A stretch of 64,000 nt of DNA from NCBI GenBank assembly GCA_030077755.1, contig JAQJZZ010000002.1:1178001-1242000 (forward strand), read 5' to 3'. The DNA is from Filosporella fistucella. Lineage: Eukaryota > Ascomycota > Leotiomycetes > Helotiales. The notes under the pieces were generated by a model, which had not been told where the DNA came from, did not search any database, and was given only the letters and a program-made list of their open reading frames with translations. Positions 37,157 through 47,756 of the stretch are shown in pieces; position 1 is the stretch's first letter, and every line of letters begins with the position of its first letter. Both the position numbers and the translations under genes were made by a program.

Positions 37157-39110
37157 ACTTCTTTGGCGCAACGTCTGTACAATGTTAGTACCGCAAAATT
37201 CAACCTAGCTGGGCGCAATTTAGGTGAGTGATTGACTTACTAAACTGGAAATGGATAATATCACCATCTTGTACGACCTGCAATATCACACGTTAGCAAT
37301 GTACTTGATCCTAACATCGTCTGCCGCATGCACGATAAAAGCCCTTCTTGATTTACACATACATATGTCTTTCCTTCTTGTCTATACTTCCCAGCAGCTT
37401 TTATAGGAGCCATGCTCTTCCCACCCTCACAAAGCGATTTGAAGTCTTCGTAAGCTACAACCTCAGCCTTGATAAACCCACGCTCAAAATCGCCGTGAAT
37501 AGCGCCAGCTATGCCTAATTAGCACATTTCACACGCAACACACTCGCTAGAAGAGGTGTTCATGGACAACAGAAGTGTCGGGGAGTAACACACCTGCTTG
37601 CGGCGCCAAACATCCTTTCTGCACAGTCCAACACCTGATCTCCTTCTCGCCGGCAGTGAAGTAATACTGCAGGCCCAGTTTCGTGAATCCTTCAGTAATA
37701 ATCTTCTCCAATCGACTTTTCACCTTGATCTCTGCCATGAACGCAGCTAACTTATCTGGTTCTTCAGCTAACGCATGGAGTTTCTCTTCGAATTCTATGC
37801 TGAAGGGAATGATGTCTCGGGGAAGACCACCGTGCTCGGTGACCCATTTGGCGATGGGAGGGAGATATTTGGATTTTTGGCGGAGGTAGTCTTTCATTGT
37901 TAGATTTACGAGGTAGATTACGGGTTTGGTAGTTATGAGTTGCATCTGGTTTGGTTAGATGGGATGGTAATTATGGCCTCTCATTGCAGAATCAAGTGCT
38001 TGAAGATTATGGCTCTGAGATAACGACTTACTCGCTCGTTAATCAACTCGATTTCAGCGGATGTCCAGCTTCCATCTCGCACTGGTTGGTCTTTTTCGAG
38101 CATCTGCCAAATTGATCAGCTGACTATTGAAGAAGAATGGAAGTGGTAGGTACTAATACATACAGCAGTGATCTTAGCCACAGTACTAGGAAACAGAGGA
38201 TTCATCTTGAATTTGCCTCCTGCCTTCCTTACAACCGCTTCCTCCGCAACGACTGTCTTGGCAAGAATATCTACCACAAATCAATCCCTATCCTGACTTC
38301 TCCAGGTCTCAAGGAAGCTCCATACCTAAATCCTTCTTACAAAGCTCGCTCTGAATAGTATCTACTCACCACACTCAAAATATTAACTCAAATCTTTCAA
38401 ACTCATTTCTCGAAATTTAGGATAGAAAGAGAGCAAGAAATCACTTGCTCAAATCGCGCACAGGGTCTATGGAATCATCCACATGGAGAACCTCATCGTT
38501 ATCGAATGCTCTTACAATGTGAAAGAGCCCGTCTACTGCCTGGATATGGGAGAGAAAAGCATTGCCAAGCCCTTCGCCTTTGTGAGCGCCTTTGATGAGA
38601 CCTGCGATGTCTGTGACTTGGAGGTAGGCGGGATACATGGAAGGAGGCTTCCAGAGGTCGCATAGCCAGTCCTGGGATTTATCAGTTGGGTGTCTGTAAG
38701 TGCTGTATCACCTCGTGTATAGAATTGAAGATCAGGTTCGGAAAATAACGCCGTAGCACCCAAAAGCAGGCGGCAATTTCGACGAACACCGTTCTTTCAA
38801 CTGGTAAAGTCTCAAGACCAGCTTGGTATATCCCCATCACCTGACCATTTCTCCTATCTAAAAGTTGCAAGCAACTTAATAAACTTGAACTCACATATCT
38901 CTCATCCGGCACTGCACACCTCGCCTCATCCGGATCAATCGTACAAAACGGATAATTCTCAGCCGGATTGCTCTTCTCAGTAAGTAAATTAAACAGCGAG
39001 CTCTTGCCCACATTCGGCAAGCCTACACATCCCATCTTCAGGTTCTTTCTGACACGACCAAAAGCCACGACATTGGTCTTGACATCCTCAGTGGCTTTTT
39101 TGGGAGGCAT
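37157..39110 (-). CDS. OLA1: Obg-like ATPase OLA1/YchF
   Basis: This conserved cytosolic P-loop ATPase of the Obg/YchF group is linked to ribosomes, protein quality control and stress. Nine exons close in phase (39110-38895, 38671-38449, 38361-38326, 38270-38164, 38103-38032, 37945-37594, 37508-37363, 37277-37241, 37176-37157) and give 402 residues, close to the usual 395. Visible motifs are G1 [10 protein letters not shown]3 [18 protein letters not shown], the unorthodox G4 region [13 protein letters not shown] (YchF lacks the GTP-specifying NKxD), the coiled-coil insert, and a C-terminal TGS domain ending [12 protein letters not shown]. Exon 3 is a 36-nt micro-exon ([11 protein letters not shown]). 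The intron before it has a GC donor (TTGA|GCAAGT), required by frame. Confidence 0.95.
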
Positions 39111-40126
39111 GGTTGTGGTAGGTGATATTTTATGGATTTTTGACGTGAAAGGGTGTTTTGGGTAGGAATGAGGGGTTGGAGGGGTAATGGAGGTTTTTTT
39201 TTCACTGGTGCGGTGTGGATGCTGCGAATCGTACGATTATCTGAGGTGGATGTTTAAGTGGAGTTATATGTCCGCTGGCGGAGTGGAGCGGGACCTGACA
39301 CTCTTATAACCTTCAAGTTTCCGCTCTGATTAAGCAGAAGGCTCAGCATAATCAAGAGAAATTCAAAATTCCAAGACAGTACCTGAAAGAGAACAAGAAC
39401 TTGTAAAGAACCTTAGTATACGATTTTGCATAGTCAAGAAATCCCTGCCCCCTTTTTAAAGATGCTCCTTTAGGAACACGTGATACTTATTCTGTAGAAG
39501 AACTGTATCGAATAATTGAAGAGAGGGGTAGGTATTGTTTTGTGGAGAAATATGAGCAATGGATAATATCGTTCTGTCCATGCTTTGCTGTAAGGTAACG
39601 ATAGATAGAATATCAAATAAGAGAAGTCCAAGCCCACATAATAAAATGTTTTTCTGCAATGAATTTGATGTCCAAATTACCCTTGAAGCTTCTGAATTCT
39701 TCAATTGTGGATCTAAAGTTATTTTAAGGACAAAGAACTCAACAGTATCTGAAGGGAGGTAATTGCACAAGCACTTATACATAGCCATAGAGGACAATTT
39801 CGCTATTCTGCCATGCGTCATCTAAGACTGAAATGCATGTAGTTTTGAACTTTTGTGGAAGGCAAAACTGTTAAATCTTCCTTTCTTGTCTTGGTTTCTC
39901 GCACGACAATACCTAAAACACTACACTTGTATGATGCTGATAACTTGGGCTGCCTTCGTGATATAGGAAAGGGCAGAAGCTCCTAATGACTACAAGTGAC
40001 AATCTGTGAATGTGTGGAACAGCTTCAAACTTTACCATTTCATAAGAATACTTTTGATGCATACCATGCAAAACCTATTCCATGCCACCACTCACCAGGA
40101 GTCCACTACCATTCCCATTCCTACAT
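39111..40126. other. Intergenic region
   Basis: This holds the OLA1 promoter and the 3' flank of the next minus-strand gene. It is AT-rich. Frames of up to 121 codons are unsupported by any motif. Confidence 0.6.
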
Positions 40127-40939
40127 CTACAAGAACTTACTAGCCAGTCCCATCAACCCACTTGATCCGCTAGACTTTCCCTGACTTTGCATATACATCT
40201 TCAAGGCCATCTCTCCGGCTTGTTGAATAGCAGACTCCTTGCTTGCTCCACTCTGCACATTTCCCTGTGAATTTTGGTTATCGAACAATTTTGATGCTTC
40301 CGCCATCGCCATTCCGACGAATGCATTCTGGGAGTTGCCACTTTGTGTATTACCACTTTGGCCGCTAGTGAACATTTTGAGTGCCTGCATGGCGGCTGCC
40401 GCACCCATTCCTCCAGAGCTAGCTTGCTGGCCGGAGTTGCCATTCCCAAAGTATTGTTGGTGGGATTGAACGGCGTCTATTGCATTAGTATACCTTTTAA
40501 TCTGGGAATGATATGGCCAACCTTGTTCATCAATCCGTTGATTTCCAATATGCTGCTTGTTCTGACCCAATGAGCTCAATACACTTGAGAAAAGAGATCT
40601 ATCGCCAGAGTCTCCTGCATGCTCCGCAGCGTGGTTTGCTGCTCCGCTCAAATCATCATCGTCATCTGCTCCATAGCCGCCTCCACCACCGTATGAGCCT
40701 CCTTGAGGCACATTGCCTCCGCCATGACCCCCTTGCTGGCGGCCCTCATAATCGTCTCTGCCACCTTGTTCATGACCTTCGTAGTCATTTCGGCCTCCTT
40801 GACGACCCTCATATTCCTCTCTACCACCTTGTCGACGATCTCCATATTCTTCACGGCGTCCTCCATCATTTCCATATTCATTTCTGCCGTACCCGCCTTG
40901 GCCTTCTCCCTGACCTTCATAGTAATCTCTGGAACTCAT
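40127..40939 (-). CDS. Gly-rich 'beta-flanking'-type protein
   Basis: The start MSSRDYYEGQGEGQGGYG opens about 90 residues of Gly/Arg/Asp/Tyr repeats with recurring GGR(D/N/E)(D/E)YEG units. The conserved C-terminal half follows: LSGAANHAAEHAGDSGDRSLFSSVL, DAVQSHQQYFG, MGAAAAMQALKMF, AFVGMAMAEASKLFDNQ, and ESAIQQAGEMALKMYMQSQ. This matches fungal proteins annotated 'beta-flanking protein', whose function is unclear. Exons 40939-40522 and 40476-40127 give 255 residues. The 45-nt intron between them is stop-free and a multiple of three, so unspliced RNA would give a version 15 residues longer. The repeat-rich head suggests a low-complexity, possibly condensate-forming region. Confidence 0.8.
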   Translation of the reverse strand: MSSRDYYEGQGEGQGGYGRNEYGNDGGRREEYGDRRQGGREEYEGRQGGRNDYEGHEQGGRDDYEGRQQGGHGGGNVPQGGSYGGGGGYGADDDDDLSGAANHAAEHAGDSGDRSLFSSVLSSLGQNKQHIGNQRIDEQGWPYHSQIKRYTNAIDAVQSHQQYFGNGNSGQQASSGGMGAAAAMQALKMFTSGQSGNTQSGNSQNAFVGMAMAEASKLFDNQNSQGNVQSGASKESAIQQAGEMALKMYMQSQGKSSGSSGLMGLASKFL

Positions 40940-42466
40940 GTTGTCTGAGAGAGCTTCGTTAGCGGGGTAATTTTGTGTAACTCTTTTGACGTAAAAGAAT
41001 ACTTAAGCAGAGAACAAAATGAAGGTATTCTGGAAGGCAACGTACTTAATTGACGAAGCTGCTCGAATGTAGCTAATGTGTTTGCTATGCTGATTCTTCT
41101 TGTGGAAGAAGAAAGCTGAAGCTGAGGTGGAGTGTTGGAGGTTTGAGCTGCAGTGATGACGATTCTGGTGGGGGTGTTTCGGGAGTGAACCGAGCCCCTG
41201 AGCCAATCATGCCAAGGCTCGACCCCCCTCGCGCAGTAGCTTGACTCAACGTGTGACGAGAATAGCGCTCGGTGGGAGTGAATGGTGAACTCGTTCAAGG
41301 AGACGAGGTTGTAAACAACAATGCGTCACCCACAACTGTTTTGAAGGCAAAATATTCTGGGGATATTGGCAACCGATACCCTTCTTCACGGAAGTTCTCC
41401 CACAAGGTGGTAATCACGTTACAGGATTACAATCATTGAGATCAGTGTCGAGGTCGCACATGTGCGTCAGGTTTTTATGGAGTTGTCCACCGCGAACTTG
41501 TACTTACGCCAGCTTCTTGGATTCTCAGGCAGTTGATCCTGCCGGGAATGGCAAACCAAAAGCACAAAAGTACTACGGAAAGAACAGTTCGGAGGAAGCA
41601 AAAAAAGGCCTTGCTAGACGGCACCTCGTCTACAGACTTATAATAGGACTCATCTATAGGAGCATCTTCAATCTCATCACAACAGTTAGCTGTATGAAAT
41701 CCACAATGCTCAGACTATTCACCTGCAGGTACCAGTCGCCCTCCTCCCTCCCCTACTTAACTGGAACAGAACGGAAGAAAAACGACTGCCTGATTCTTGC
41801 TAACCTTATCTCGCTGCATGCAAGTATAGGCTCATACATGCTTTGACGCGATTGGGATGGCTTCCTGCCATGGCCAGCTAGGCTATATGATGGATCGAGA
41901 AGTTTTAATAATATGCAACAGGATCCAAAAGTTCGACGCAGTCTTGGTTGTAATCGGGGTGGTCATAATGTACGAAAGGCACGGTCAACTATTCCAGGAA
42001 TACATGCTCTCCAAGACAAATAGGCTATAGTTCCTTACAACCTCCCCAATTAGCCTAGATATTGTTGAGCTCTTGTTGTTTAGGGAATGGAAATTCAAGT
42101 GATAGCGTCTCAAGGACGCAGCATAGTGTCGAATGGAATTTGTAACGCCTCTGCCATGCATTCTTGCACTTTCTACCCGTTTTATTTCTTTTGGTACGTA
42201 TGTACAACGGATCGAAAGCTCAACGGGTCATGTACTATGATCCAGGAGGGTTAGAGTCAAGCACGCAGAACATCGGAGTGAGCGAAGGATCGAGAATATC
42301 AAGTTGTCGTGCACTCTGATCCAACACATTGAATATTTTCAAGATAAAGTCAGAAATACATAATGGCTAGAAGATCCCACTATGTTCAAGTTACTTTCCA
42401 TAATACACATACGGCCCATACAACTCATCTGCTCAACTGTACCTCAGATACATACTACAGTCCACG
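40940..42466. other. Divergent intergenic region
   Basis: This separates the minus-strand Gly-rich gene (leader to about 41.3 kb) from the plus-strand secreted-protein gene. Only short frames occur, and no element is recognised. Confidence 0.6.
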
Positions 42467-43262
42467 ATGAAGTTCCTACTCGGTCTTCTCACCCTATCTG
42501 GGGTTTCATTCTTTATCCCGAATGTTGCTTCATCTCCTGTCGCTATAGTTGCAACAGCTGGCCCGACCTTCGAGTTGGCGCCCTTGGTTGCAGTCCTTTC
42601 TTGGCACGACAAAGACGGAAATTTGCTCCATGAGTTCAGGCAGGAGTTGGATTACAATGTGCTTGGGTCCTTTCTTTCTGAGAGCTCTGAAAGTCACAGC
42701 AATGGCACTATGTATGAACCTTCAGACGAGGGAAAGGCTGCCGCAGGTATCGTTGCTACCCTCGAAAGCTTGGACTCTCGTGGCCTTAGCAAGCGCGATA
42801 ACCGTCGGTGCTATACCTGGGGATCTCGAGTCTATAGAAGCAGTTCAGCGAGCTATTGCAATCAAATTTGTCATATAAGGTCAGCTGGGTATTACGTTGG
42901 TTCGTTTTCAACCTTCACGGCCCGATTGGTTGGAATCGACGTTGTAAGCATATAAAACTTCCATAACAGATCTTGGGTGAACGCTAACTGTATCCAAGGA
43001 GCTTTTCAATGGAGCTTCGGGCTTTGCAGGGATTCTTATTGCCATGTTTGTCAATCATATCGTGGATGAGTTGTTCGTATCGCCCGATGCTTGCTACAGC
43101 TACTGCATCAATTCCTTAGATGCGTGCGGCCAGTATGGAGCAGACAACGATCTTTACCTTAATAGCGGAGAATATGTCGGTGAAGCCAGCATCGACCCTG
43201 GATCCTACTGTGAAAACGATGCTAATCGTCCGTTCGATTATCCTACCTGCCGTGCCAGGTAA
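42467..43262 (+). CDS. Secreted Cys-rich protein with Kex2 site, effector-like
   Basis: Exons 42467-42943 and 42999-43262 join in phase 0 and give 246 residues. A signal peptide occupies about residues 1-23 (MKFLLGLLTLSGVSFF...). A pro-region without Cys follows to a Lys-Arg at 109-110 (GLSKR|DNRRC), the usual Kex2 processing site. The mature part would be 136 residues with eight Cys (115, 131, 135, 191, 195, 202, 230, 243), including CNQIC and CYSYC pairs, enough for four disulfides. A hydrophobic helix (GFAGILIAMFVNHIV) sits in the mature part. I recognise no family. Secretion, pro-peptide and even Cys number are features of fungal effectors and antimicrobial proteins, but function is not shown. 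The gene ends at the boundary of a possible splice donor (AG|GTAAGG), so a further exon cannot be excluded. Confidence 0.8.
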
Positions 43263-44010
43263 GGTATTACCACCGTGCCTGCGTCTATCAGGCCTTCCTA
43301 TCTTTCACTTCTCTGGACGTCACGATCATTGTCTCTTACCTGACTATTACTCTTTTCTGAGGACTTTACACTCACTTCACTTCGTTTCCACGAACTATTC
43401 ACTGCCTCTGCTGGAATCTGGACAAGATCTGAACATTTGCCGTAGCTGTGGGAAGGGTTGGTTTTCCTCAGCTGATTTCTGTCTCGCTTCAGCTTCTGCT
43501 ACACTTGATCACCTGTACTCTAGAGTTGGGTAGGGGGTACTAGCCTCTCGAGACTATTATAGCAGACAAGCTACCTCGAAAAGACGGGTGTTGAAATCTC
43601 ATTCAACTATGATTCAGACATAAAATCCCATCAAGGTTTGTACCTCTCACAAGAAAGTCTGGGGGTACAATCTGCACTTGTATCGTTAGTTGGTGAATCA
43701 TGATACCCAACCTCGCGGGTATAAATGCGACAATCTTAAACAAATCTACTCAACAAATTATATTTTCACCATGAGAAACGGCAACAAATTGTGCTTCAAA
43801 CTTTGTTCTCGCTCCTGAAGCCCTTCATAGATTTCTTAAGATATACCCAGAATCTCCCTGAGAGAAACTCTAAGCAATCTTCAGCTCCGTTGACCTATAA
43901 ATGGAAAGGGGACAATGCATTCGGCTAATCTTTTGTCTCTATCAGTCCATTAGTACTTCTTTGCTTCCAGCTCCAGAAAAACAACTCAGATGCGCTCACT
44001 TCATTGATCT
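43263..44010. other. Convergent 3' flanks
   Basis: This lies between the ends of the secreted-protein gene and the Cys-motif gene. No gene is seen. Confidence 0.6.
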
Positions 44011-44586
44011 TTACAACTGGACTAGGTTTGACTCTTGTACAGCTGAACCACCCAGAGGTTCAGCCTGGATATGCCAGTCAAAAATATCATGGAGTGAAAA
44101 GGACCCAGAACCGAAATTGAAACATTCTACGGGACCATGTGGTGGTGTGAGACCGCTGCTAAAACAAATTTGCGAGCTTTCTACATCATCTTCACCATCC
44201 CTTGATGTAGGTGCTGTATCTTCGATGCTCTTCAGGCCCCGGCGTAGCATCTCGTCCCTTTTCCTCTCCAGCTGCATGATTGAGAATCTGATTCCCCCCC
44301 TCTGAGCAAACGCTGCTTGCTCTTGTGCAAAACAGGCTTTCTCCTCTGCTAAAAGTTTTGTCCTTTCTTCGTCCAGGCGATCCCAATCTTCCTCACTTGG
44401 TCCCACAATATCACACTTCACGCCTCCTCTCACACACTGTCCGCAACGAGAGGAATTTGCTGAGACCATGCAGTGCATACCACGTCTCAGGCAACGACTG
44501 CATGGGTTTTGTCTCTCGACACCATCCTTATGAATTCGATCTGCAAGAATATTGCGTTGCTTGATTTTTGAGTTTCGAGAATTCAT
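44011..44586 (-). CDS. Small protein with fungal CxxC...C cysteine motif
   Basis: This intronless frame of 191 residues starts MNSRNSKIKQRN. A compact Cys region reads NPCSRCLRRGMHC followed by SSRCGQCVRGGVKCD, that is C-x2-C-x6-C then C-x2-C-x6-C. The spacing resembles a Zn2Cys6-like cluster split by a short spacer. After a GPSEEDWDRL link there is a Glu/Arg-rich coiled coil (residues about 75-125) with RKRDEMLRRGLKSIED, then a variable tail. Proteins of this layout occur in multi-copy families in Leotiomycetes; I state this from memory, not from a search. No fungal transcription-factor middle domain is present. DNA or RNA binding is possible but unproven. Confidence 0.75.
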   Translation of the reverse strand: MNSRNSKIKQRNILADRIHKDGVERQNPCSRCLRRGMHCMVSANSSRCGQCVRGGVKCDIVGPSEEDWDRLDEERTKLLAEEKACFAQEQAAFAQRGGIRFSIMQLERKRDEMLRRGLKSIEDTAPTSRDGEDDVESSQICFSSGLTPPHGPVECFNFGSGSFSLHDIFDWHIQAEPLGGSAVQESNLVQL

Positions 44587-45957
44587 TGTAATGTATGGGG
44601 CTTAAAGCTTGATTTTGTATGTCAGTGAAAATGACTGATTGTGTTCGAACTTGTGGCAAAGGTATGTCTAATCCTGAGAAAGAGTGATTGTTTGCGCATT
44701 CTTTAGAGCAGGTAACATTCGGCTGCTAAGCCATGTATGGCCTCAACAAGTTTCTGTTGTCAACCGGCATCTTCAGGCACGGAGAATTGAACCTCTTGTG
44801 AAAGTGCTGCAAACTGCACATAATATTGAAAGGAGCTGACCATGGTACTGGTATTTCTCTGCTGGTCACGATGGTAGACGGAAGTGCAACATGACAGTGG
44901 CCCTGTCATATCCCTTAAAAGAACCAAGGATGCATTGAATTCTGCAGCGGAACCATTTTCCGCTGCAGAGTCAACACTCCGCACAGGGCCTAAACGATGT
45001 CAGACAGCGGAGACTTAATTCGTGATTCTAGCCCAGGAATACTTCGTGTTTGGTAGCGATTTCATGACATTGAAACAAAAACAAAATCGTATTCTGACGT
45101 GCTAGTACCTGCCAAAGTACAGATCAATAGAGTAAATCTCTTTATTTGAACAAATAGAGTAGGTAGTATCGTACATGGACAGTCGGTATGCCTGTCGCAA
45201 CCAATGGCGGAGTGTTGGACCGCCTACTTATGCCAGCATGCATAATTTCAGACAGGTACTTCATCCGTTTATACGATGCCACTTTTCTAAATCTAGCAGA
45301 TTATACAATGGCTGCCAGGAAATTTACCAGCAGAAGGGGTTTAATCAGTGTATCTTTAGCAACACGCCATTCCCATTGACCAATTTAACACGTTGTAGCG
45401 TTCAAGTAAGGAAATTTTAAAAATTGGTGAGGCGCCTTCCTGAAAAGCTATTAAGTCTGACTTGAGTTCAGGACACATTGGTCAATTTGTTTCTCTCATT
45501 GTACCTAGTAAAAGAGAGAGAGCGAATAGAATTGCTTGCATATGAGTACCTTAAAGTTGGTCTATAACTCTACACACCTTGACCGTTGCACTTCTGTAGC
45601 AGCTTGGGAAAGCACCTGAAGTCTCGGCGTTCAGGCTTCAAATCACCAACACGTATTGCAGGGTGTAAGTGGTAGCCGACAGGCAACGATGCTCTAAAGG
45701 CACAGGTACCCGTCATAGAATTATCCTATTACACACTGTGCCAGTTATCAGGAAATACGGTATTCGAACATCAGCTCACATCAGGTGCTAGTCAATATTT
45801 TGCTTCGGCCATACTCTTGGGCCGCTCAAAACGTAGAAATTTTATAACTCACATCTTGAATGGAAGACAAAGAAACACAGAGGCATTATCCTCCTCTTCC
45901 CTTCTCGGATTTCAGACCTCACAGACAAGCCCATTTTCTATCTTTATTTCCCTTGCT
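44587..45957. other. Divergent intergenic region
   Basis: This 1.37 kb region should contain promoters of the Cys-motif gene and PIS1. Only short unsupported frames occur. Confidence 0.55.
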
Positions 45958-46902
45958 ATGTCGTCTGCTGCCCGAAAGTCGAGGGCAAAGACTCGTGATC
46001 AGCGTTCTGTAGCTCCAAGACCGACTTCTGGTCTCAGCGAAACAGCAAAGGATGACAAGTACTTTGGAGAAAACATCTTTCTCTTCTATCCCAATCTTAT
46101 CGGTATGTAAGACATTGTAACCAGGCCTTTTCTCATCCTTCTAACCTCACACTCGTAGGCTACGTTCGCATCTTCCTCGCCATTGCATCCCTCTACTACA
46201 TGCCCTCTCAGCCCTTCCCATCTTCCATTCTCTACAGCATCTCCTGTCTTCTAGATGCCATAGATGGCCACACAGCCCGGTATTTCAATCAACGTACCCG
46301 TTTCGGTACAGCTTTAGATATGGTAATCGATCGGTGTACAACTACCTGTCTCCTAGTCTACCTCGCCGGGAGGTGGGAAAGGTATGCCTTGGTATTTCAA
46401 GGACTGATATCGCTGGATTTGGCGAGCCATTATTTTCAAATGTATGCGACGCTGGCTATGGGTGTTGGGGATAGTCATAAGGAGGTTGATGCGGAGAGGA
46501 GCTGGTTGCTAAATTTGTACTATGGAAATAAGGTCTGTGGGACTGTGGTCCTGAATTTGGGCGCGCGACAAAGCTAACGCAATATAGGCTGTGCTTTTTG
46601 GATGTTGTTTCTTTAATGAGATGTTCTTCATTGTACTTTATCTGATTTCGTCCTCTGGAGCTGTAGGAATATCTGGATTTAAGGAGAGCCAGGATGTGGT
46701 TTCGTGGGGAGGGATCGTTTTGCAACTAGTCAGAGCCAATAAGCTATGGGTTCTTGCTGGCATCTGTTTTCCTGTCATGCTTGCAAAGCAATGGATTAAT
46801 GTTATGCAGCTTGTTAAAGCCAGCGTGTGGCTAGCTGAAGGAGATGTAGCTATGCGAGCGGAAGTGAGAGTCAGTATGAGTTCTGGGAAGAAAAGTCTGT
46901 GA
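45958..46902 (+). CDS. PIS1: Phosphatidylinositol synthase
   Basis: This ER enzyme (CDP-diacylglycerol-inositol 3-phosphatidyltransferase) makes phosphatidylinositol from CDP-DAG and myo-inositol. Exons are 45958-46102, 46159-46532 and about 46588-46902, in phase, giving 277 residues. The CDP-alcohol phosphatidyltransferase signature D-G-x2-A-R-x8-G-x3-D-x3-D is complete in LDAIDGHTARYF ... RFGTALDMVIDR. Hydrophobic segments follow (TTCLLVYLAG, ALVFQGLISLDL, LFGCCFFNEMFFIVLYL, KLWVLAGICFPVMLA). The start MSSAARKSRAK is chosen over an upstream in-frame start because the Ser/Lys/Arg-rich cytosolic head is typical. It is the only phosphoinositide gene in the window. Confidence 0.95.
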
Positions 46903-47756
46903 GGGAGTCAGCCTCCCTGTCCTCCCACATTTCATTGCAGAAATTCTCGATAGCTTAGTAATACACATATTTGTATTCTCCTTCTTGAAAAAATCGCTAC
47001 TTAAGGGAAGGGAATCTTGGATACGAGGCATCCGAACAACTGACCTGCCTTTAACATCTTCTCTAATCCATCCATTCTGAATGATGCTAAATCTCATAAA
47101 CACTAGTGCTTATTATAACTCTGCCAAAGTACGAGAAAATCGTTGAACATGCCAAGCTATCCGGATTGATAAAAGTAGCAATTTGTCGCGTGCCACAAGC
47201 CAACTTCCCCAGATTCTGTCTGGAACAATTCCACAAGCAATATGTCAAACATCACAGGGGATAAATTCACTACAAGATATTCTTTAGGGTTGAATCATAG
47301 AGCCCGTAGAAATATTGCTTTTACTCGTACCTACTCAAAATCCGATGATACTAAATCGGAAGGAAAGAAACAACATTCAAACAGTCGATCTCCAACTCGA
47401 TGGTAATAGTTAAGTATCAATTTCCTGAATCACTAATCCACTACAAACTCAGGAGTTCACCAAGATATGCTTCAAGGACCAATCTGAAAATCTCCCATAA
47501 CAGCAACTTTACTGTATTACTTTATGTTTCTTACAATATTAGGAGAGACTTCCAGCAGATAAAGAAGAAATAATTATGCCGAGGCGGCTCCTTTCATACA
47601 GTCTTAAGATATCCAATATCATTCCCTTCATCCCTGATTCATAAATCATTTCAACATAAAAAACTTCATATCGTTAACATACCCAAGTTTCGTTCAACGA
47701 CCACCCACGGAGGTGGATATCCTCACCATACCGGCTCGTGGTGCCCAAATCCATAA
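46903..47756. other. Convergent 3' flanks
   Basis: This AT-rich spacer lies between PIS1 and the surface-protein gene ends. No gene is seen. Confidence 0.6.

Noticed and set aside
43120..43533. Plus-strand frame overlapping the 3' exon of the secreted protein
   Set aside because: It is a shadow frame; the register carrying the paired Cys continues cleanly from the first exon.
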